NCBI GenBank assembly: GCA_905479885.1
Contig: CAJQOE010000020.1
Coordinates: forward strand, 1-5,549
DNA from: an uncultured Rickettsiaceae bacterium
GTDB taxonomy: Bacteria; Pseudomonadota; Alphaproteobacteria; Rickettsiales; Rickettsiaceae
Direction of reading: 5' to 3'
DNA: 5,549 bases
In this document: one piece after another, positions 1 through 5,428 of the stretch
How the letters are laid out: each line of letters opens with the position of its first letter
How positions within the stretch are numbered: the stretch's first letter is position 1
Position numbers and translations under genes: made by a program
The notes under the pieces: model-generated
Seen by the model: the letters and a program-made list of their open reading frames with translations, nothing else
The model's database searches: none
Told to the model about the DNA's origin: nothing

Positions 1-355
1 GTATGATGTTGATTTTTGGGTGTTTTTCTAGTTCCGATCCAACCATATCTGCAAACAAATCTCGATCCATTGCAAGTGCTGATCCGGCTGGTACCTGTGT
101 ACTATCTGCAGCTTTTATAATTAAAGAATCAAGCTTACGCATTTCGGCATGCAGCAAACCAATCGCACTGGTAGGATCATCATTTCTAAATGAATTAGAA
201 CAAACAAGTTCAGCTATTTTATCTGTCTGATGCGCTGCTGTAGTACGATTTGGGCTACGCATTTCGTATAAGTTTACTTCTACTCCTCTATTAGCTGCTT
301 GCCAAGCTGCTTCAGCCCCAGCTAAACCACCGCCTACAATATTTAATTTTTGCAT
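1..355 (-). CDS. trmFO: TrmFO, folate-dependent tRNA (uracil-54-C5)-methyltransferase, N-terminal part
   Basis: Partial gene: 118 codons from ATG at 355-353 run off the left edge, so the C-terminal part is missing. TrmFO makes ribothymidine (m5U54) in the tRNA T-loop, using methylenetetrahydrofolate as carbon donor and reduced FAD. Seen here: the FAD-binding nucleotide motif near the N-terminus (IVGGGLAGAEAA, residues 6-17), the family hallmark ELVCSNSFR (residues 49-57), and the conserved stretches GLLHAEMR (66-73) and QVPAGSALAMDRD (87-99). Cys52 lies at the position of the catalytic or flavin-reactive cysteine known as Cys53 in Bacillus subtilis TrmFO. The start is fixed by the N-terminal motif and by the TAATG overlap with the upstream transporter gene. 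No Shine-Dalgarno sequence is visible, so translation probably relies on coupling. An MnmG (GidA) assignment is less likely, because the ELVCSNSFR block and the short N-terminus are typical of TrmFO. Confidence 0.95.
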   Translation of the reverse strand, partial: MQKLNIVGGGLAGAEAAWQAANRGVEVNLYEMRSPNRTTAAHQTDKIAELVCSNSFRNDDPTSAIGLLHAEMRKLDSLIIKAADSTQVPAGSALAMDRDLFADMVGSELEKHPKINII

Positions 356-1512
356 TATCTATATAATTTATGTTTCTTGAAAAGATAAGAATAATAGAAC
401 AATAATCCAAGTAATACAAAACAAATTGAAATTAAAAAACCATTCGCCCCGAGCGTGTTTTCTGAAGTATCAATAGTAATATGCCCGCAATAATACCCAA
501 ACGCAGAACCAAGTGAATAAATTGATAGAGCGCTGAATAAATTTATACCCCTAAATTTGCTAGCAATAATCAATAAACTAGATGCGAATAGCGTATATAA
601 TAAAATAACAAATATAACTCTCCCTGCTATGCTAAGCATGGTATATTTACCCCATTCGGGAATTGCTACAAACATTAAAACTAAGATGACTATACAAGCA
701 ATACTAATTTTATGCTTATTAAATTTTGAAATATATATAGTATTAATAATTGCAGCTATTATGACGGAATATATTCCTATCTCTCCTCTTATATCACTAC
801 TAAATATCATCAAAGAATCTACTAAGGCGTACACTTCATAACCATTCTCTACGACCATAATTACATAAAATATGGTAAAACCTACTAAAATTTCGACTTC
901 CATTCTTTTTATTACTTCAAAAAACCTATATTTATCTAGATCAATTTTTTGGCTATATGCTGGAGAAAATAATAATATCAACAAAAAGATACTCATTGGT
1001 AGTACATTAGAAACTATCAATGCCAGTGCGGAATCAGCATCAGTTATAGTAAAGTACTCAAACGTGCCTGCAATAAGATATGCAATTAAAATTGACCCCA
1101 CATACACGGTAATAGAATAGTTGTCATCTATTTTATTATCGATCAAAATGTAACCCAAAAGCAATGTAGCGACTATGATAGTAGTGGATGTATATATAAA
1201 AAAGTAAAGTAGTGTTATTCCATGTGAGCTATCTATAAAGATAATATTAAATACACTGAGGAAATACAGAAAAACACTACAAATAATAATCCTCTTAAAA
1301 GCAAATTTTTTTACAAATAAGAGTAGAATAACAGTGGCTGTGATACGCCCCAAGAGTTTAACGAAAATAATTTGATCATATTCCGTAAAAGAAACGTCTG
1401 ACAAATGCATGAATTCTTTTATAGAAACTTCATTTGCAAAGACACATACAAAGTATGCTACCATACAAAAAACATAGGAGAAAAAAGGTGATGAAGTATT
1501 GTTCTTAACCAT
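355..1512 (-). CDS. MFS-like 12-helix membrane transporter, substrate unknown
   Basis: The 385-residue protein is very hydrophobic. I count about twelve membrane segments, near residues 10-29, 48-67, 74-93, 98-124, 133-156, 161-183, 206-224, 245-263, 268-285, 290-317, 323-346 and 355-378. The 6+6 layout, with a longer polar central loop (184-205, including DLDKYRFFEVIKRMEVE), is that of a major facilitator superfamily carrier of the inner membrane. The short basic loop between helices 2 and 3 (VKKFAFKR, 67-74) sits where MFS motif A belongs, but lacks its usual Gly/Asp residues. No substrate can be read from the sequence. The start ATG at 1512-1510 has no clear Shine-Dalgarno sequence; a later Met17 would cut into helix 1. 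The gene is first in an operon with trmFO, sharing one base (TAATG), so expression of the two is probably linked. Family assignment rests on topology only. Confidence 0.7.
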   Translation of the reverse strand: MVKNNTSSPFFSYVFCMVAYFVCVFANEVSIKEFMHLSDVSFTEYDQIIFVKLLGRITATVILLLFVKKFAFKRIIICSVFLYFLSVFNIIFIDSSHGITLLYFFIYTSTTIIVATLLLGYILIDNKIDDNYSITVYVGSILIAYLIAGTFEYFTITDADSALALIVSNVLPMSIFLLILLFSPAYSQKIDLDKYRFFEVIKRMEVEILVGFTIFYVIMVVENGYEVYALVDSLMIFSSDIRGEIGIYSVIIAAIINTIYISKFNKHKISIACIVILVLMFVAIPEWGKYTMLSIAGRVIFVILLYTLFASSLLIIASKFRGINLFSALSIYSLGSAFGYYCGHITIDTSENTLGANGFLISICFVLLGLLFYYSYLFKKHKLYR

Positions 1513-1530
1513 AAATATTATTTGCTAAAC

Positions 1531-1577
1531 TAACCTAGTTGGTATATAAATTTTTAATAGTATTGGCAACTAGGCTA
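1531..1577. repeat. 11-bp inverted repeat flanking the transporter promoter (possible operator)
   Basis: The arms are taacctagttg (1531-1541) and caactaggcta (1567-1577), which pair over 11 positions with one mismatch and a 25-bp spacer. The arm centres are 36 bp apart. The right arm overlaps the candidate -35 hexamer of the minus-strand promoter. The left arm covers the end of the -10 and the predicted start site. A transcript from that promoter would begin inside the left arm and so could not fold the whole hairpin, which favours a DNA-binding site over an RNA structure. A third partial copy of the core (agccta, 1614-1619) lies upstream. The regulator is unknown. Confidence 0.5.
1541..1569 (-). 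promoter_or_regulatory. Candidate sigma70 promoter for the transporter-trmFO operon
   Basis: Read on the minus strand, TTGCCA (1569-1564) and TATACC (1546-1541) are separated by exactly 17 bp. This predicts a start site near 1534 and a leader of about 22 nt before the ATG at 1512. Both hexamers are imperfect, and other A/T-rich -10 choices (TTATAT, TATATA) overlap. Position and spacing are the main support. Confidence 0.45.
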
Positions 1578-1609
1578 ACAAATTGTTATTAAACAAGTCA
1601 CCATTAATA

Positions 1610-1635
1610 TTTAAGCCTAAAACTATTAGCTTAAA
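1610..1635. repeat. Small AT-rich hairpin in the divergent intergenic region
   Basis: The sequence tttaagc (1610-1616) pairs with gcttaaa (1629-1635). The stem continues past a bulged C with taa/tta and closes on a 5-nt loop. It is weak, with only two G-C pairs, and has no obvious role. It could be chance in A/T-rich DNA or part of a binding site near the divergent promoters. Confidence 0.25.
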
Positions 1636-1690
1636 AAATAAAGAGATTGAATATCCAAGATAGCTATATTGCATTTAAGATGATGTATGT

Positions 1691-1718
1691 TTGCCTGCCT
1701 TTATAAAAACAATATTTA
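1691..1718 (+). promoter_or_regulatory. Candidate sigma70 promoter for the RNase E gene
   Basis: TTGCCT (1691-1696) and TATTTA (1713-1718) are 16 bp apart. A start site near 1725 would give a leader of only about 14 nt. That is far shorter than the long autoregulatory 5' leader known for E. coli rne, so if this promoter is right, that kind of leader control is absent. The hexamers are imperfect and an upstream promoter cannot be excluded. Confidence 0.4.
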
Positions 1719-1730
1719 AATAGATTTTAT

Positions 1731-1736
1731 GAGAAA
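1731..1736 (+). promoter_or_regulatory. Weak ribosome binding site of the RNase E gene
   Basis: GAGAAA lies just before the ATG at 1739. It is a partial Shine-Dalgarno match and supports this ATG over the out-of-frame ATG at 1729. It is one of the very few SD-like sequences in the window; the starts of the transporter, trmFO, lptE and holA have none that is clear. Confidence 0.4.
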
Positions 1737-1738
1737 AT

Positions 1739-3787
1739 ATGCAAAAGAAAATAATAATCGATGCAAACTTCCCTTCGGAAACAAGGGTGGTTTTACTAGA
1801 TAAAAATAATAATATAGAAAATATAGAGTTTAGCTCTTCCAATAAAAAACAAATAAAAGGTAATATCTATCTAGCAAAAATTACCCGTATAGAACCATCA
1901 CTGCAAGCAGCTTTCGTTGATTATGGTGAAGATAAAAGCGGCTTTCTACCATTTAGTGAAATCCATCCAGATTATTACCACATACCGTCAACAGATAAAA
2001 AAGCCGATGCTTTTGCTGGCAGAGAAATTAACTCTCCACAAATCACTCCTGAAGACCTAGCTGAAAAGCAAAAGAATAATACATTTCACGAACTTATAGA
2101 TAGCGATGAAATTGACATTAACGCCATAGCTAAAATGGTGGATGATAAATTACAATCTAACATAGATATAGAAGCTGATGAAAACGATATAGACCCAATT
2201 TCAAAAGCGCCTTCAAATAATGAAAAACGATATAAAATACAAGAAGTTCTAAAAAAAGGACAAATATTACTCATCCAAGCTACAAAAGAAGAGCGTGGAA
2301 ACAAAGGTGCTTCACTTACTAGTTATATTTCTTTGGCTGGAAAATACTGTGTATTAATGCCTAATAAACCTTCTCATAATGGTATATCTAGGAAAATCTC
2401 CAACCATGACGAGCGTAAACGTTTAAAAAAAATCATTAGTGACCTAACGGCCTCTAACGAGCATAATATGTCAAGTGTGATTGCAAGAACGGCTGGTGCT
2501 GGACATACTACTTTAGAGATAAAAAGAGACTATGATTATTTAGCTAAGCTATGGAACAAAATACGCGAAGCAACATTAAAGTCTAAAGCGCCATGCTTTA
2601 TTCATCAAGAAGATGGTATTTTGTTACAAACTATCCGTGATATGTTTGATCGCAACGTTAAAGAAATAATAGTACAAGGCTCTCAAGCTTATAATTCTTG
2701 TGTAAAGTTCATGGGTGATATCTTACCTGGTGAAATCAAAGCAGTAAAAGAATATAAAAGTAAAACACCTATTTACACAAAATTTGGTATTGAGGATCAA
2801 TTAATCAAGCTGTATCAACCAATCGCACATTTGCCATCTGGTGGTTATATAGTCATTAATCCGACAGAGGCTTTAATCTCTATCGACGTTAACTCTGGTA
2901 AATCCACTGGTGAACGTAGTATTGAAGACATGGCCCTTAAAACTAATCTTGAAGCAGCGCGCGAAGTTGCACGACAAGCACGCTTGAGAGATTTATCAGG
3001 CTTATTGGTAATTGATTTTATAGATTTAAGCGAAAATAAAAATCGTAAAATACTAGAAAGATCATTATGGGAGTATTTTAGCAAAGACAAAGCAAGAATT
3101 CAAACTTCTCAAATTAGTACATTTGGCCTATTAGAGATGTCAAGACAACGCTTGCGCCCTTCTTTCTTAGAAATGAATTCCAATATGTGCTCTCATTGCA
3201 GCGGTAAAGGAGTCGTTAGAGCTGATGAATCAAACGCAATGCTAATCCTACGTACAGTTGAAAATGAAATATTTAATGGTAAATTTAATGCTGTAAATGT
3301 TTATGGTGTGGGATCATCTATTATCTACTTATTAAATGATAAACGTGCTGAAATTGAATTTATTGAAAAAAAGCACAATATTAAATTAAATTTCTTTATT
3401 GATAGAGACGCAACCTCTGACAGTTATTCTATAGAGAAAATTAGAGTAGCTGATGCTAACAAAGCAGCGCCTACATTTGCTGGCCCAGCTCTACAAGATA
3501 CATCTGATATATATAATGAATCTGAGCCCGAAACAAACCACAAGCCTCAAAAACGCAGAATTGACAAACCACAACAAAAAAACTTTAATGAAAATAAAGC
3601 GCCTAAAGAAGCTGACAAACCAACAACTATAGTAGAAAACAAAGAAACTACTGAAGCTCCGCAGGAAATCAAGGCAAAAAGACCTGCTAGAAATAGAAAG
3701 CGTATTACCAAAAAAACCGCTCCTAATAAAGAGCCTAGCAAGGATCTAAATCAAGAGCCAACTAAACCAACTGATACTAAAAAATAG
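1739..3787 (+). CDS. rne: Ribonuclease E/G family endoribonuclease (RNase E)
   Basis: The 682-residue single-strand-specific endoribonuclease acts in mRNA decay and in rRNA/tRNA processing. The N-terminal half aligns by eye with E. coli RNase E. The S1 part carries SLQAAFVDYG and GFLPFSEIHPDYY (54-81, with Phe59 and Phe69 at the RNA-binding positions) and resumes at EERGNKGASLTSYISLAG (184-201). The 5'-sensor RTAGAG is at 250-255. The DNase I-like catalytic core holds the magnesium ligands Asp383 (SIDVNSG) and Asp426 (VIDFIDL), 43 residues apart as in E. coli (303/346). The zinc-link cysteines are Cys484 and Cys487 (CSHC). Core positions run about 80 residues ahead of E. coli, because an acidic, poorly conserved insertion (about 86-165) interrupts the S1 domain, as in other alphaproteobacterial enzymes. 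The tail after about 571 is low-complexity, Lys/Pro/Glu-rich, with basic patches (KPQKRRIDK, RPARNRKRITKK). It is far shorter than the E. coli degradosome scaffold. The gene looks intact and is followed by a terminator-like stem. Confidence 0.96.
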   Translation: MQKKIIIDANFPSETRVVLLDKNNNIENIEFSSSNKKQIKGNIYLAKITRIEPSLQAAFVDYGEDKSGFLPFSEIHPDYYHIPSTDKKADAFAGREINSPQITPEDLAEKQKNNTFHELIDSDEIDINAIAKMVDDKLQSNIDIEADENDIDPISKAPSNNEKRYKIQEVLKKGQILLIQATKEERGNKGASLTSYISLAGKYCVLMPNKPSHNGISRKISNHDERKRLKKIISDLTASNEHNMSSVIARTAGAGHTTLEIKRDYDYLAKLWNKIREATLKSKAPCFIHQEDGILLQTIRDMFDRNVKEIIVQGSQAYNSCVKFMGDILPGEIKAVKEYKSKTPIYTKFGIEDQLIKLYQPIAHLPSGGYIVINPTEALISIDVNSGKSTGERSIEDMALKTNLEAAREVARQARLRDLSGLLVIDFIDLSENKNRKILERSLWEYFSKDKARIQTSQISTFGLLEMSRQRLRPSFLEMNSNMCSHCSGKGVVRADESNAMLILRTVENEIFNGKFNAVNVYGVGSSIIYLLNDKRAEIEFIEKKHNIKLNFFIDRDATSDSYSIEKIRVADANKAAPTFAGPALQDTSDIYNESEPETNHKPQKRRIDKPQQKNFNENKAPKEADKPTTIVENKETTEAPQEIKAKRPARNRKRITKKTAPNKEPSKDLNQEPTKPTDTKK

Positions 3788-3790
3788 ATC

Positions 3791-3821
3791 TTAAGGTGCA
3801 AGCCTTCCCCTTGCACCTTAA
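3791..3821 (+). terminator. Terminator-like hairpin after the RNase E gene
   Basis: A perfect 12-bp stem, ttaaggtgcaag (3791-3802) with cttgcaccttaa (3810-3821), encloses a 7-nt loop (ccttccc). It starts three bases after the RNase E stop codon. On the plus strand only a short T stretch follows (ttt at 3823-3825), so termination may be partial. On the minus strand the stem is followed by gatctatttttt, a better U-run, so it may act in both directions. No minus-strand gene ends here, which makes plus-strand use the main expectation. Confidence 0.7.
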
Positions 3822-3840
3822 ATTTGCAGGATGTTATTTA
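3811..3840 (+). promoter_or_regulatory. Candidate extended -10 promoter for lptE-holA
   Basis: TATTTA (3835-3840) is preceded by TG at the extended -10 position (3832-3833). TTGCAC (3811-3816) lies 18 bp upstream, inside the right arm of the terminator stem. The start site would be near 3847, about 24 nt before the lptE ATG. The same -10 hexamer is proposed for the RNase E gene. The match is suggestive only, in very A/T-rich DNA. Confidence 0.35.
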
Positions 3841-3870
3841 AAATATAAATAGAGAGCTATAAAAAAAATC

Positions 3871-4365
3871 ATGCAATATATTCGTTTATTATTGATCGTT
3901 TTGCTTTTGCCATCTCTAAATTCTTGTGGATTCAACTCCATGTATAAAGCTGACAATAATCCTACATTCTCAGCTTTAGAAAACATCGATATTACAATGA
4001 TTAATTCGGTGGAAGGAGCAGACTTTTACAACCATTTACAAAATATTATGCCGCATGGCCCTGCTGCCAAATATACACTAACAACTAATTGTAGCTTCAT
4101 GAAAAGCATTAGTGTAATTCAAAAAAATTCTGATATTTTAAGAGAAGTCGTAACTATCAAAGTATCTTATGAGCTAAAGGATAAAGCTACTGAAAATAAA
4201 ATAACTACCGGACAATTCTCTAGATTTTCATCATTTAATACTACTTTTTCTCCTTATAGCAACGTAGTAAGTCAGCAAGATAAACAAAAGAATTTGGCTA
4301 TAATGTCAGCCGAAGAAGTAAGAAATCGTATCATGATGTTTTTCAAAAATAATAGTAATACATAA
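3871..4365 (+). CDS. lptE: LptE-like LPS-assembly outer-membrane lipoprotein
   Basis: The 164-residue exported lipoprotein has a basic then hydrophobic signal peptide (residues 2-15) and a lipobox ending LNSC, with lipidated Cys19 followed by Gly (Asn at -2 is unusual but tolerated). No Asp follows Cys19, so sorting to the outer membrane is expected. The short CGFNSMY start of the mature protein resembles the CGFxPLY opening of alphaproteobacterial LptE. Length also fits. In known systems LptE plugs the LptD barrel and helps insert LPS into the outer leaflet. The direct link to holA supports the call, because lptE-holA is a common alphaproteobacterial pair. The start is the only possible ATG: an in-frame stop lies just upstream at 3850-3852, and no SD is evident. 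The C-terminal half (SYELKDKATE, then a polar helix with AEEVRNRI) is poorly conserved, so the name rests on lipobox, size and context. Confidence 0.7.
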   Translation: MQYIRLLLIVLLLPSLNSCGFNSMYKADNNPTFSALENIDITMINSVEGADFYNHLQNIMPHGPAAKYTLTTNCSFMKSISVIQKNSDILREVVTIKVSYELKDKATENKITTGQFSRFSSFNTTFSPYSNVVSQQDKQKNLAIMSAEEVRNRIMMFFKNNSNT

Positions 4366-5345
4366 TGAAATTTTACTCTTCTGGGCTAACCGATTTAATC
4401 AAAAAAATTGAAAAAGGCGGCATAAAAACAATACTTATATATGGCCTAAACCAGGGCTTTGCTACAACGGCAATTCAGCAAATAATTGCAAAGCTAAATC
4501 TAAGGGTGAACCATTTTGATGCTAAAGAAATTACTCCAACAAAATTGGAGCTAATAGCCAATAGTCGGAATTTTTTTGGACAAAGAGAATTAATTAAAAT
4601 TACAAATACTGGTAGTGGGCTAAATAAAGCAATGAAAGAAGCGCTTATGCATAGTGATTTCTACAATATTGTGTGTTTTGTTACTAATGACTCGCTACCT
4701 GCGACTGGCATACGTAAATTTTTTGAAGAACAAAACCATTGTGCGTCTTTAGGATGTTATTATGATAATGAACAAACTATAGCAAAAATTATTTTGCAAC
4801 AATGTACCAAATATAAAAAAACAATAGAGGAGGATGCATTATTTTATCTAAAATCACATCTTAGAGGTGATCACCAAATAATTAAATCAGAGCTAGAAAA
4901 ATTATTTAATTTTACGCATGATAAATCAACAATTACAAAGCACGATATTCTACAAACCCTTAGTCATGATTTATTAGCAAGTGGCGATGAAATGTGCATA
5001 TTTTTTACACAAAAAGAACCTTTGAAATTTCTAAAAGAAGTCGCAAAACTACAAGCTCAAAGTAAAAATGAAGTATTAATGATAAGAGCTTTAATTAGAT
5101 ATTATCTGAACATCTATACAGTTACATCAAAGCTAGAAGATGGAGAAAATTTAGATCGGGCCATCAAAACTCTTTACCCCCCTATTTTCTTTAAATATAT
5201 TGATGAATTCAAGCAAGTAGTGCGCAAACATAGTTCAGATGATGCATTACGCTGTATAGAAATTCTGCAGAAAGCAGAAATTAGCTACAAAACAAATCCC
5301 AAATGCTATGATTTATTTTCGACATACTTAAAATGCAATAATTAA
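4365..5345 (+). CDS. holA: DNA polymerase III delta subunit HolA
   Basis: The 326-residue protein is close to the usual 330-345. Delta is the clamp-loader subunit that opens the beta sliding clamp during replication. The N-terminal AAA+-like domain begins with TILIYGLNQGF (22-32). This is the degenerate P-loop region expected in delta, which lacks the Walker A lysine and does not hydrolyse ATP. FFGQRELIKI (70-79) corresponds to the family block around the clamp-binding element. KYKKTIEEDALFYLKSHLRGDHQIIKSELEKL (149-180) is the characteristic helical segment in which the conserved Leu and Asp residues precede the lid domain. The C-terminal collar domain has YPPIFFKYIDEF (271-282) and LQKAEISYKTNP (301-312), a strong HolA signature. 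The ATG overlaps the lptE stop by one base (TAATG) without an SD, so translation is probably coupled. An IS6-type end lies 23 bp beyond the stop. Confidence 0.9.
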   Translation: MKFYSSGLTDLIKKIEKGGIKTILIYGLNQGFATTAIQQIIAKLNLRVNHFDAKEITPTKLELIANSRNFFGQRELIKITNTGSGLNKAMKEALMHSDFYNIVCFVTNDSLPATGIRKFFEEQNHCASLGCYYDNEQTIAKIILQQCTKYKKTIEEDALFYLKSHLRGDHQIIKSELEKLFNFTHDKSTITKHDILQTLSHDLLASGDEMCIFFTQKEPLKFLKEVAKLQAQSKNEVLMIRALIRYYLNIYTVTSKLEDGENLDRAIKTLYPPIFFKYIDEFKQVVRKHSSDDALRCIEILQKAEISYKTNPKCYDLFSTYLKCNN

Positions 5346-5353
5346 GCATTTTA
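5329..5353 (+). terminator. Weak hairpin over the holA stop codon
   Basis: taaaatgc (5329-5336) pairs with gcatttta (5346-5353) around a 9-nt loop that contains the last two Asn codons and the TAA stop. It has only two G-C pairs, and its T-run lies inside the stem, so it is a poor intrinsic terminator. It is listed because nothing better ends the lptE-holA transcript before the insertion sequence. Confidence 0.25.
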
Positions 5354-5360
5354 TATAGTA

Positions 5361-5368
5361 GCTTAGAT
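5361..5368. repeat. Putative 8-bp target-site duplication, one copy (gcttagat)
   Basis: These eight bases directly abut the proposed IS6-type terminal repeat. IS6-family elements make 8-bp target duplications, so the partner copy would be expected at the far end of the element, outside the window. With only one copy visible this is a prediction. Confidence 0.3.
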
Positions 5369-5382
5369 GGTTCTGTCGCATC
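5369..5382. repeat. IS6-type terminal inverted repeat
   Basis: ggttctgtcgcatc marks the outer end of the element nearest holA. Similarity to the family end (GGTTCTGTYGCAAA) covers the first 12 bases. The length is taken from the usual ~14 bp, since the other end is not visible for comparison. Confidence 0.55.
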
Positions 5383-5428
5383 TGTTATCCGAGTATCTAG
5401 AAATCGTAAAAATCTTAGATTTCAGGCA

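Noticed and set aside
3..230. Open plus-strand frame of 75 codons
   Set aside because: It lies opposite the well-supported trmFO coding frame and has no family resemblance.
557..1120. Two plus-strand open frames (557-841 and 872-1120)
   Set aside because: Both are antisense to the membrane transporter gene. Their hydrophobic look is a by-product of its codons.
1513..1738. Possible tRNA, small RNA or riboswitch in the divergent intergenic region
   Set aside because: No cloverleaf, GC-rich fold or known aptamer core is visible. Only the inverted repeats and promoter-like hexamers can be supported.
2086..3741. Minus-strand open frames at 2086-2304, 2845-3090 and 3547-3741
   Set aside because: They lie inside the RNase E gene, whose frame is fully supported by catalytic and zinc-binding motifs.
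5400..5423. gaaatc/gatttc hairpin as a terminator
   Set aside because: The 6-bp A/T-rich stem with a 12-nt loop and no T-run lies within the insertion-sequence end and is not convincing.
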